41,842 bases of DNA. It comes from JAGTJU01 sp038257535 (GTDB lineage Bacteria > Myxococcota_A > Polyangia > Fen-1088). A program made the translations under genes and the position numbers. Shown here piece by piece: positions 23,129 to 31,316 of the stretch (position 1 is its first letter; each line of letters begins with the position of its first letter). The notes beneath the pieces are model-generated. The model saw only the letters and a list, made by a program, of their open reading frames with translations. It ran no database searches and was not told the origin of the DNA. The DNA is taken from positions 1-41,842 of the forward strand of contig JBBSJE010000022.1 of assembly GCA_038257535.1 (NCBI GenBank), in the 5' to 3' direction.

Positions 23129-25471
23129 GTGATGAACGTATGGTGCCGCTATGAGCGGTTTTCGTGGGTTGTTCGTGGTGCCTTTGTCTTGAGTCTTGTG
23201 GCGTGCCGAACCGACGGCGATGCCAAGACCCAAGATGCCTCAATGACACCCGAAGTGCCCGCTGGTGATCCAGGCGCGCCCAAGGCACCTACCAAGCTTT
23301 ATGCACTTGCGGCTTCGCAGACAACAATCGAACTGGCGTGGACGGACAACGCCAGTGATGAAATGGGGTTTGTGATCGAACGCGCCAGCTTCGACCAAAG
23401 CAATTGGGCAAGCGTGGGGCAAACGGCGTCAGATACGGCCGCATTTGTCGACAAGGATCTGCAGCCCGCACAAACGTTTCGGTATCGAGTGCTCGCACGC
23501 AATGCGAAGGGTCTGTCGGCGTCGTCAAACGTTGCCACCGCCACCACCCAATCTGCAGTGCCGGACATGCTGAGCATTCCCACGGCGCATCCACGTTTGT
23601 TCTTCACGCCCGAAAGGTTGGCTGCCGCGAAAGCCTGGTACAAAAACAATCCCTTTGAGCCCGCCGCAGACAACAAAGAAGAGATCGCGTTCAAATACCT
23701 CATGACGGGCGACAAAGCGTTGGCTCGACAAGCCATCGATTGGCTCAAGAGTTTTGAATTGGACGTGAGCCGCTCGGTGAGCGACGACGCGCGTTGGTCG
23801 GGTGAGCGAGCGATCTTAATCTTCGACTGGTGCTACGACGAAATGACCGAGGATGAGCGCAAGATGCTCGTCGCGCGGTGGAACACGTACGTCGACACGC
23901 TGAACAAAAAAGATTGGGGCAACACCACCATGCCGGGCCCCGCCAACAATTACTTCTGGGGCTACTTTCGCAACGGCATTGAATGGCCGATCGCAAGCTG
24001 GCACGAAAACCCGCAAGCGCCCGCGCTGCTGGACCACGCCATGAAGGTGCGTTGGGAGGGGTTCAAGAAATACGGCGAAGCCGGGGGCGCTGGGGGCGTG
24101 CCGGCGGAAGGGTCGCAATACGGCCGCTACATGTTGGGGTATGCCGTGGTGCCGCTGACCAGCGCGCGCCTGTACGGGCGCAACATGTGGGAAGAAACGC
24201 AGCTGTTCAAATCATCGGTGTTTTATATGGCGTACTCGCTTACCCCGGATGTGACTTTGCTCAAAGGCGGCTCGCGCAGCAGCTACGAAACCTTCCCCTA
24301 CGCCGACGACGACAACTTTCGCTCGGGTGGCACGGCGTCTTCCCTCTATGCAGGCTCGTTTTTGGGCATGGCGGTGGACACCTGGAAATCTGTGCCCGTC
24401 GGTGGCTACGCGCAGCAGTACCTCGACGTTGTAAAGCCGCCCATTCCTCCCTATGTAGCGGCCGTGATGCCCAAGGTGGCAGCACGAAGCTTCGCGGATC
24501 TGCCGCTTGATTATTACGCGCCGGGAATTGGCTTCTTTTATGTGCGCAACGCTTGGAAGAAAGAGGCGATGCTGGCGAATCTGCAACTGGGTTTTGCGCA
24601 GGGGGCTGATCATCGCCACTTGGACGCCGGAAGCTTTTTGATTTGGCGTGGTGGCCGCTGGCTGTCGCGCGAAACCACGGGATACCACGAAAGCTGCAAA
24701 ATGCCTGGCTGGAAAGGCGAGGGCACCTTTCAATGCCCCGCCACGGTTTTGCACAACAGCGTGTTATTTGAGGGCTACGGCCTGGCCAACGCCTATCACA
24801 AAGGCATTCCCAAAACCCTGCGCCTGGAGAGCCGCGACACGCATTCCTTCGCGGCGGTGGATCTGAGCGACGTGTACCTTTCCACAAGCGATCGCGTGGA
24901 GCGCGACCACAATCCTTATGCGGAGCAGGTCATTCGGGAGTTCTTGTTTGTGCGTCCGCTCGAAACGTTGGTGGTGTTTGATCGCATGAAGGCCAATTCC
25001 ACGAAGAAGCCTGCCGCTGAGGTGACCAAAACCTTTTTGCTGCACTTCGAGGAAAAGCCGACGATCAAGGGCAACTCCGCGGAAGTGACGCTGGGCAGCC
25101 AGGTGTTCCGGGCCACCACGCTGGTGCCCAAGAACGCCACCAGCCGTGTGATCGACGAAGGCGGCAAATTGGGGCAGTTTCGCTGGGAGGTGGACGCTGT
25201 GGGCGCCGATCCTGGGTACCTTCTGCATGTGCTGGTGGGCAAAGACGCGGGCAGCGCGGACGTGACGGCCAGCGTGGAGGAAAGTTCCGACGCGTACGAA
25301 CTGACGCTGAGCCACCCTCAAAAGGGGCAAGCCAAGTTGGTGATCAGCAAGGGTATGGCTTCTACAGGAGGGCAGTTTGGCTACGCGGCTTCGGGTGCGC
25401 CCATGTTGAAGGCTTTGCCCACAGGGGTTCAAAAAAGCGTCATGACCGATGATGGCCCCGTCTGGCGCTAA
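23129..25471 (+). CDS. Heparinase II/III-like lipoprotein with fibronectin type III domain
   Basis: A 780-residue secreted lipoprotein. Lipobox LVAC puts lipidated Cys at residue 26. An FnIII domain spans about 53-145 (PTKLYALAASQTTIELAW ... FRYRVLARNAKGLSASS). An alpha/alpha-toroid-like region follows (HPRLFFTPERLAAAK, RWSGERAILIFDWCYD, NNYFWGYFRNG). A heparinase II/III-like beta-sandwich comes next, with GADHRHLDAGSFLIWRGGRW around residues 490-510, where a His is expected to act in catalysis or metal binding. These enzymes cleave uronic-acid-containing polysaccharides by beta-elimination. Sitting in a polysaccharide operon, it may trim or release the product. The substrate is unknown and catalytic residues were not aligned. 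Confidence 0.78.
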   Translation: MMNVWCRYERFSWVVRGAFVLSLVACRTDGDAKTQDASMTPEVPAGDPGAPKAPTKLYALAASQTTIELAWTDNASDEMGFVIERASFDQSNWASVGQTASDTAAFVDKDLQPAQTFRYRVLARNAKGLSASSNVATATTQSAVPDMLSIPTAHPRLFFTPERLAAAKAWYKNNPFEPAADNKEEIAFKYLMTGDKALARQAIDWLKSFELDVSRSVSDDARWSGERAILIFDWCYDEMTEDERKMLVARWNTYVDTLNKKDWGNTTMPGPANNYFWGYFRNGIEWPIASWHENPQAPALLDHAMKVRWEGFKKYGEAGGAGGVPAEGSQYGRYMLGYAVVPLTSARLYGRNMWEETQLFKSSVFYMAYSLTPDVTLLKGGSRSSYETFPYADDDNFRSGGTASSLYAGSFLGMAVDTWKSVPVGGYAQQYLDVVKPPIPPYVAAVMPKVAARSFADLPLDYYAPGIGFFYVRNAWKKEAMLANLQLGFAQGADHRHLDAGSFLIWRGGRWLSRETTGYHESCKMPGWKGEGTFQCPATVLHNSVLFEGYGLANAYHKGIPKTLRLESRDTHSFAAVDLSDVYLSTSDRVERDHNPYAEQVIREFLFVRPLETLVVFDRMKANSTKKPAAEVTKTFLLHFEEKPTIKGNSAEVTLGSQVFRATTLVPKNATSRVIDEGGKLGQFRWEVDAVGADPGYLLHVLVGKDAGSADVTASVEESSDAYELTLSHPQKGQAKLVISKGMASTGGQFGYAASGAPMLKALPTGVQKSVMTDDGPVWR

Positions 25472-26552
25472 CGACGCAGCGATGACGAACGAGGCTGCAA
25501 TCGAAAAAACCAGGGTGTTCTTAACCTTTGATGTTGAGTGCGCCGAGCAGCGCCGCGGTCAGCCGCCGCTTCCGCCTCAAGACTGGGACCTGCGGGTGTG
25601 GGGACAGCTTTCCAATCAAAACCGGGCCTGGGGCTTGGGCATGATTTTGGATGTTTTGCAGCGCCACAACCTACAGGCAACGTTTTTTGTTGAAGCCTTG
25701 GGTGCTGCGCATTTTGGACTTCCTGGTTTGGCGAACGTCTGCCAAACGGTGCGAAGCCGGGGCCAAGATCTACAGCTTCACTTGCATCCGGTTTTACAGC
25801 GGCCGTTGTGGCTATCCGAAGGTGCAACGCCGCCGGCTGATGATCTGGCCGCCTACGATCTGGGGCAGCAGACGGCATTTTTGCGCAAAGGTCTGGAGAT
25901 CTTCGAGGCGTGTGGCGTGCCACGGGGCGAAGTGAAGGCGTTTCGCGCGGGCAACTACGGCGCCAACAACGACACGTGGCGGGCGATGGCGGCGGTGGGA
26001 CTTGCCGTGTCGTCAAACCACAACCTCAGCTACTTGAAACGAAGCTGCCGCATCGAGGGCTTTGATCACACCAACGACGTTTTTGCTACGGGCTGCGGCG
26101 TGGTGGAAGTGCCGGTCACCAACATGCTCGAGCCCTCGGGCCAGCCGCGTTTGTTGCAAATCACCGCGCTGTCGGTTTCTGAGCTTTGCTGGGCCTTACA
26201 AGAATGTCACCGCATGGGGTTTTCGGCGGTGACCTTGGTGTCACACACCTTTGAGTATTTCTTTGTTGATGACGTGCAAAGGCGGCGGGGACGGCCCAAT
26301 CACCTCAACATTCGAAGGCTAGCGCAGCTGGCAGGGTATCTGCAGGCACATGCACACCAGTTTCAGGTGCAAACCATGGGCGATGTGGCGGCCCTGGGGA
26401 GTGGCGCCCCATGGCCTTCGGGCCACGCGGCACAAACCCAGCGGGCCCCTCGTGGCCGTCGCCGCCATCGGTATCCGCGGCTGCTGGAACAAGGTATAAA
26501 GCGGGCGCTACGGCATTGGCCGTTGCCGTCCAGATTCCCCTTCGGCTTATAG
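25449..26552 (+). CDS. Polysaccharide deacetylase-like (NodB-fold) protein
   Basis: A 367-residue cytoplasmic-looking protein with a NodB/carbohydrate esterase 4-like fold. RVFLTFDVEC (22-31) corresponds to the TFDDG motif, with D28 and E30. LQLHLHPVL carries H111 and H113 where CE4 enzymes have their metal-binding His-x3-4-His pattern, and AFRAGNYGAN matches the RxPY-like third motif. Deacetylases of this form are frequent in capsule loci. The ATG at 25449 overlaps the previous gene by 23 bp; an in-frame ATG at 25482 is an alternative start. The C-terminal 60 residues are Arg/His-rich. No signal peptide, so it may act on lipid-linked precursors inside the cell. Confidence 0.78.
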   Translation: MMAPSGANDAAMTNEAAIEKTRVFLTFDVECAEQRRGQPPLPPQDWDLRVWGQLSNQNRAWGLGMILDVLQRHNLQATFFVEALGAAHFGLPGLANVCQTVRSRGQDLQLHLHPVLQRPLWLSEGATPPADDLAAYDLGQQTAFLRKGLEIFEACGVPRGEVKAFRAGNYGANNDTWRAMAAVGLAVSSNHNLSYLKRSCRIEGFDHTNDVFATGCGVVEVPVTNMLEPSGQPRLLQITALSVSELCWALQECHRMGFSAVTLVSHTFEYFFVDDVQRRRGRPNHLNIRRLAQLAGYLQAHAHQFQVQTMGDVAALGSGAPWPSGHAAQTQRAPRGRRRHRYPRLLEQGIKRALRHWPLPSRFPFGL

Positions 26553-26572
26553 CCACAGCCCCCATCGCCGCC

Positions 26573-27736
26573 ATGTTGCAAGGCCAGAACATCATCTGCT
26601 TCGCGAAAGATTGGTCGGAAGACCCCACAAGCAACAACCATGTGATGAAGGGTCTGGCGCGTAACAACCGCGTGCTGTGGCTCAACAGCATTGGCATGCG
26701 CACGCCGAATTTGGCCGACAAGGCCGATGTGCTGAAGATCTTCCGCAAGCTGAGAAGCTTTTCACAGGGCCCCGTGCAGGTAGAGCCCAATCTGTGGGTT
26801 TATACGCCCATTGTTTTGCCACTTCCGCATTCGCCCGCGGCCAACCGCATCAACCGCGAGATCTTGCGAGCCACGTTGTTTGCCCTGCGAAAAAAACTGG
26901 GCATGGATTCGTTCCAGCTGTGGACGTTCTTGCCCAACGCCGTTCGCCACGTGGGGCATTTGGGCGAATCGTTGGTGGTGTACTATTGCACCGACGAGTT
27001 CGCGCAGTTTTCCTATCTCAAGGGCGAGCAGCTGGCGGATATGGAGCGCGAGTTGTGCGGCAAGGCGGACGTGGTTTTCACCACGGCACGCAGCTTGTGG
27101 GAAAGCAAACGCGGCATGAACCCGCAAACGCACCTGGCATTGCACGGCGTGGATCAGGCGCATTTCAAACAAGCCTTGGATCCACAAACGCAGGTGCCCT
27201 CTGATCTGGCCGACGTGAAAGGGCCAATTTTAGGCTTTTTTGGCTTGATTCATGATTGGATCGATCAAGACGTGCTGGCGTATGTGGCGCAGCAGCGGCC
27301 CGACTGGACGTTGGCGATCATCGGCAAGGCGCAAGTTGACACCAGCCGTTTGCAGGGCTTGCCCAACGTGCGCCTGCTGGGGCGCAAACCTTATGAAAGC
27401 CTGCCCAGTTACTGCAAGGCGTTCTCTTTAGGGTTGCTGCCGTTTGCAATCAACGAGCTTACGCGCAATGTGAATCCCATCAAGTTGCGCGAGTACCTGT
27501 CGGCGGGCTTGCCGGTGGTGTCAACCGATCTGCCTGAAGTGCGCACTTTCGCCTCAATGTGCTCGGTGGTGCATTCGAAGGAAGAGTTTTTGCGCGCGTG
27601 TGAGGTGGCCTTGGTGGAAGACAATCCCGATCGGCGACGCGCGCGCTGCCAAGCGATGGAAGCCGAAACCTGGGAGGCCAAGATTCACAATGTGGGCCGC
27701 ATCGTTGGCGACGTGGCTTCGAAAAAGCCGCGCTGA
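26573..27736 (+). CDS. Glycosyltransferase family 1/4-like
   Basis: A 387-residue GT-B-fold glycosyltransferase. The frame is open back to 26411, inside the deacetylase gene, but similarity begins at ATG 26573 with QNIICFAKDWSEDPTSNNHV, 20 bp after the deacetylase stop. The N-terminal half has WTFLPNAVRHV and VVYYCTDEFAQFS; the donor half has PILGFFGLIHDWIDQDVLAY, WTLAIIGK, NVRLLGRKPYESLPSYCKAF and NPIKLREYLSAGLPVVSTDLPEV. The pattern resembles TuaH/EpsF-type enzymes of exopolysaccharide loci. The donor and acceptor cannot be predicted. Confidence 0.86.
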   Translation: MLQGQNIICFAKDWSEDPTSNNHVMKGLARNNRVLWLNSIGMRTPNLADKADVLKIFRKLRSFSQGPVQVEPNLWVYTPIVLPLPHSPAANRINREILRATLFALRKKLGMDSFQLWTFLPNAVRHVGHLGESLVVYYCTDEFAQFSYLKGEQLADMERELCGKADVVFTTARSLWESKRGMNPQTHLALHGVDQAHFKQALDPQTQVPSDLADVKGPILGFFGLIHDWIDQDVLAYVAQQRPDWTLAIIGKAQVDTSRLQGLPNVRLLGRKPYESLPSYCKAFSLGLLPFAINELTRNVNPIKLREYLSAGLPVVSTDLPEVRTFASMCSVVHSKEEFLRACEVALVEDNPDRRRARCQAMEAETWEAKIHNVGRIVGDVASKKPR

Positions 27737-27754
27737 AAGCCGGGTTGGCCGTCC

Positions 27755-29809
27755 ATGCCCACCAACCTAGTTGACGATCGTTTCGAGGCCCCCGTGCCTA
27801 CGGGTCAGGTGGTGGGCTCAGCGAGCCGGGGTGGCCATGCGCGTTTGGGTGTGGACACGGAGCACGTGCTCAGCGTTGATGGCGGCGCGCTGCGGGTGGC
27901 GCCACTCATCGAAGCGGGGTGGGGCCGCAGCACCTTGGCTTACGGCCCACTGCCGTTTTCGCCCGGGGTGGTTTTGGGTGTAAGTGTTCTGGATGGCCAC
28001 AACACCTCTCAGGCTGAGCCGCTCTCCGAGCGTTTCGGCGATCGCATGCGGCGGTGGTTAAGAGGTCCGCATCAAAGCCCAGATTTGGCCTTGCGCCTTG
28101 CACGTTTGCGCGCGTTTTGTTCGGCATCACGCTTTGATCGATTGGCGCGACAATTTCTGTGGTGGTTTCGGACCGACGAACGCACGCGCACGGTGCCGAT
28201 TCTCAACGACAATCTTGCCGTGGGCTTCTTTGCGGATCCCCAAGCTGGCGCGCCGTCAAGCTGCGTGGGCTTTACGATGCAAGCTTTGGGGCCACAAAAC
28301 GGCGCGCTCGCCTTGCCCTTGGGTGAAACGACGCCCACCCAGGTTGTGCGGGGCGTACAGAACTTGCCCTTGCTGCTGGCCGTGGTGGTGCGTGAAAACA
28401 GCGTGCTCTACGCGGCGGCGTCGTTTGCGGGCGCCTATGGAATGGGCCCCGGCTGGCCGTTGTTGCGTCCGCTGGGGGTTGGGCCGCTGCCGCAACAAGC
28501 GCCAGCGTACGTGGGCGTGGCGCAAGCGGTGTTGGGGCAAATTGGGTTTCGTGCTGATACGCGGGTGATGGGGGTGCGGGTGGCGCAAGAGCCGGATCTT
28601 GCCGGTTGGGCCGCTGGCGCTGTTGTGGCGGATCGGCTGCGTGATGAGGATGGCGGTGGCTTGCCCTTGGCACCAGGCTTTGTCCGCACACCGCACGGGG
28701 CGCAGGCCAACACAGAAGCAGAATCGTGGCAGGCCTTGGTTACGGCCGCAGCGCCCATAGGCCTTCTGCGGGTAAGCCTGCAGACCAACGAAGCCAACCA
28801 CGCGGGCGCGGTGGGGGTGGTGTTTCGCAGTGGCTCACAGGGCTTTTGGTTGTGCGGCTATGATGGCGCGTTTGTGTGGTTGGCTTGGCACGCCCGCTCG
28901 AAAAGCGCACCCGAAGAGCTTGCGCGTGCGGCATGGCCCCGCGGCAGCGGGGTGCTTCAGATTCTGGATGATGGCGTGGTGATGGACGTGTTGCTGGGCG
29001 GCGCACCTGTGTTTGCCACCTCTACGAAAGACTCACGATCCGCCGATGCGCTGGGCGTGGGGGTGTGGGCGGCGGCGGCCTCGCGTGGTTTTGATCTCGC
29101 TGATTTTGAGGCCCTGCCGCGTGCGCTGACCGTGGCGTGCTTGCAAGACTTGCCGTGGCCTAAAACTTTGCGATCACAGACCCTAAGACTAAGGGATGGG
29201 TTCGCGGGCACAGGCGATCTGGCGGAACATCGCTGCGAACAGGGCTTGTGTTGGCGCCGCGCTTTGGGGGAGGGCCGCATGCAGCTTCGAGACGAGGGCG
29301 GCGTGAAAGTTGTGGGCTCTGTGCAAAGCCCCAGCCCCGATCGCACGATCTACACGCTACCGTGGTTGAATCCGCAGTTGGCGGATTTGTCGGTGCGCAT
29401 TCACGCACCCGGCAGCGGGCGGGCGCAAGGCGAAAAAACGCGGGGCGGGTTGGTGTTTTGGCAAGACAACCGCAACTACATGATCGTTTCGGTATATCTG
29501 GACGATCATTACGGCGGCGCTTCAATCTCGTCATTTTTTCAGCTTGAAGGCTATGAAGATCTTTACGACGCCATCTGGACCAACGTGGGTGATCGGTTCA
29601 GCTGGGGCCAGAGCTTCAACTTGCGCGTGATCTTCGACGGGCAAACGTATCAAGCGTTTGTGAATGAAGAGCCGGTGTTGTTTCGTCGCCTGAGCGACGT
29701 TTATGCCAACCAGGCGCCGTTGCAGATCAGGCGGGTGGGCTTGGTGGCCAATTGGGAGTGGGGCCAAGACACGGGCACGGTGTTTGAGGACTTCGTGGGG
29801 CGTGGTTAA
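27755..29809 (+). CDS. Large hypothetical protein with two concanavalin-like (LamG-type) domains
   Basis: A 684-residue protein I cannot assign to a named family. No signal peptide or membrane segment is visible. The N-terminal 130 residues are rich in Gly and Arg. Two jelly-roll-like parts are visible: about 324-460 (SWQALVTAAAPIGLLRVSLQ ... GSQGFWLCGYDGAFVWLAWH) and about 479-684 (RDGFAGTGDLAEHRC ... RGGLVFWQDNRNYMIVSVYL ... FNLRVIFDGQTYQAFVNEEP). The latter resembles the carbohydrate-binding or 3-keto-disaccharide-hydrolase (DUF1080) fold. It is the last gene of the polysaccharide operon, 18 bp after the glycosyltransferase. It may bind or process the polysaccharide product; this is inference from position and fold only. 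Confidence 0.6.
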   Translation: MPTNLVDDRFEAPVPTGQVVGSASRGGHARLGVDTEHVLSVDGGALRVAPLIEAGWGRSTLAYGPLPFSPGVVLGVSVLDGHNTSQAEPLSERFGDRMRRWLRGPHQSPDLALRLARLRAFCSASRFDRLARQFLWWFRTDERTRTVPILNDNLAVGFFADPQAGAPSSCVGFTMQALGPQNGALALPLGETTPTQVVRGVQNLPLLLAVVVRENSVLYAAASFAGAYGMGPGWPLLRPLGVGPLPQQAPAYVGVAQAVLGQIGFRADTRVMGVRVAQEPDLAGWAAGAVVADRLRDEDGGGLPLAPGFVRTPHGAQANTEAESWQALVTAAAPIGLLRVSLQTNEANHAGAVGVVFRSGSQGFWLCGYDGAFVWLAWHARSKSAPEELARAAWPRGSGVLQILDDGVVMDVLLGGAPVFATSTKDSRSADALGVGVWAAAASRGFDLADFEALPRALTVACLQDLPWPKTLRSQTLRLRDGFAGTGDLAEHRCEQGLCWRRALGEGRMQLRDEGGVKVVGSVQSPSPDRTIYTLPWLNPQLADLSVRIHAPGSGRAQGEKTRGGLVFWQDNRNYMIVSVYLDDHYGGASISSFFQLEGYEDLYDAIWTNVGDRFSWGQSFNLRVIFDGQTYQAFVNEEPVLFRRLSDVYANQAPLQIRRVGLVANWEWGQDTGTVFEDFVGRG

Positions 29810-29812
29810 GGG

Positions 29813-29834
29813 CGCTTGCGTTCGCATGCAAGCG
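29813..29834. terminator. Bidirectional hairpin between convergent genes
   Basis: CGCTTGC (29813-29819) and GCAAGCG (29828-29834) form a perfect 7-bp stem with an 8-nt loop in the 31-bp gap between two convergent stop codons. No T-tract is adjacent, but the position suits a shared terminator. Confidence 0.5.
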
Positions 29835-29840
29835 GGGGAC

Positions 29841-31001
29841 TCACCTCGCCACCGTGCAGGCGCCGAAGATCACGTGGTCCGGGTCGGTGAGCCGTTGGCA
29901 CCCGCGGCCCTGCGCGCAGGTTGAGGGTTGGTCCAATCGACAGATAGGCCGACACATTGGGGTACCTGTGTTTACGCAAATGAAGCCCGGTGCGCAGGCG
30001 CTGGTGTCGGCACACGCAGCGCCGTCTAGGCCAGCCCGGCTTGCGGTGTGGCATCCACAGTCAGCCACTTCACCTGGGAACAACAAGCAGCGCAAACCCG
30101 CGGCGCAACCGGTTTGCGCAGCCCCGCGTGGATCGCAAGGCTGCGAGCACAGGCGCGCGTTGTTCGGCAGCGGCGTTGCGCAACCCACTTGGTTGCTGCA
30201 GCTGCCACCCACCGGGCACTGCGCATCTGCCGTGCAATACTTGCGGCAAACGCTAACGTTGCATCCCGTGTTGTAGCACTGCGCCCCTGGGGCACACTCG
30301 CCTGCGCCGGTGCAAAGCTCCCCAGGCTGCTTCGTTCCAGCCGCCACGCACAGGGCTTCCGTTTCGCCCGTGGCCAAACACGTAACAACGCAGCTTTGGT
30401 TTTCCGCGCAAGCGTTGGCGGTGGCTGGTGCACACGCAACGCGCGGCGCGATGCCACCTGCGTCTGGGGGCGTTCCCGCATCTGCAGGCTGCGGGTCGTC
30501 GCCAGGCTCCGCAAGCGCCAACCCCCACAAGCCCGACCCCGCGGCGTCGCTCTCCCACTGCTCATAGCCTTCGGTTTCGGCACTGGCTGGGCGAAGCAAA
30601 CGAGCTGGACCACGAGCCACGAAGCTGTTGCCGTTGTCGGGCACCACCACGCTGCGGTAGCTGCGCCCCGGGGGCGGTGGCGGCACAAGCTGGCGAATCC
30701 TCACCGGCGCCTGGAACGTCGTGCCCACCGGATCGATCAACACCCCGGTGTCTGTCGCCGGGTGACGCCCCCTGCGCACGGTGCCAGAAACCACACTCAC
30801 CTTCAGCTGCGCCCGCGCCGGAAGCACGTTGGCTGGCACCAACAGTTCCACACGCTGTCTGCCACGACCCAAAGTAACCGTGGCTTCGGTGCCTCCCACC
30901 TCAAGAGTCTGCTGTGCAGCGATCGCGGTAAACAGCTTCTCCGTGTCACCAAAACACGCTGGCAGCAACACCAGCACCACACCCAAGCGATTCCAAAGCA
31001 T
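29841..31001 (-). CDS. Cys-rich myxobacterial-type lipoprotein
   Basis: A 386-residue lipoprotein from ATG 31001: LGVVLVLLPAC gives a lipobox with the Cys near residue 16 (an in-frame ATG at 31076 adds an unlikely N terminus). The first part (about 30-170) is a beta-rich domain (LEVGGTEATVTLGRGRQRVELLVPA ... with VLIDPVGTTFQAPVRI), like the ZU5/DUF-type domains of surface proteins. The second part (about 195-386) has over 25 Cys in repeats of the form C-x3-5-C-x4-7-C (GELCTGAGECAPGAQC, RKYCTADAQCPVGGSC), a disulfide-rich region common in myxobacterial lipoproteins. Function is unknown; a role in surface binding is a guess. Confidence 0.72.
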   Translation of the reverse strand: MLWNRLGVVLVLLPACFGDTEKLFTAIAAQQTLEVGGTEATVTLGRGRQRVELLVPANVLPARAQLKVSVVSGTVRRGRHPATDTGVLIDPVGTTFQAPVRIRQLVPPPPPGRSYRSVVVPDNGNSFVARGPARLLRPASAETEGYEQWESDAAGSGLWGLALAEPGDDPQPADAGTPPDAGGIAPRVACAPATANACAENQSCVVTCLATGETEALCVAAGTKQPGELCTGAGECAPGAQCYNTGCNVSVCRKYCTADAQCPVGGSCSNQVGCATPLPNNARLCSQPCDPRGAAQTGCAAGLRCLLFPGEVADCGCHTASRAGLDGAACADTSACAPGFICVNTGTPMCRPICRLDQPSTCAQGRGCQRLTDPDHVIFGACTVAR

Positions 31002-31058
31002 CACGGGGCTAACATCGACACACCAGCTTGATTCCTTTACTGCCGTGCCGTGCGCCGG

Positions 31059-31225
31059 GTTGCGCGCCTGTTTCAACGTTACATTCGCGCCAAGGGATCA
31101 AAAGCCGAACAAGGGGACGGGCCTTGGGCTCATGATTGTGCGCGAGGTCGTGGTGGCGGAGAGGTGGGGGTAGAAAGCACCCTCGGCGCCGGAAGCCGCT
31201 TTTGGATAGCGCCTACAACCTCAGA
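31059..31225 (+). pseudogene. Histidine-kinase C-terminal remnant (broken)
   Basis: Three short stretches in two frames rebuild the end of a histidine-kinase ATPase domain: LFQRYIRAKGSKAEQ (frame of 31050), GTGLGLMIVREVVVAE (the G2 box, in another frame) and GGEVGVESTLGAGSRFWIA (frame of 31050). At least two frameshifts separate them, and the N, G1 and dimerisation regions are absent. It is therefore a decayed remnant of about 55 residues lying between two unrelated genes. Confidence 0.7.
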
Positions 31226-31316
31226 GCACCAACAAGCGCCTGGGCAGAGTGACACAGAGCACGAGCCCCGCTCCTATCAGCCGGTGCGCGCGCCTGAAAT
31301 CGTTTACATTAGGCCT

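Noticed and set aside
30048..31031. Plus-strand frame of 327 codons across the Cys-rich lipoprotein gene
   Set aside because: Shadow of the minus-strand gene, which has a lipobox and repeated Cys motifs.
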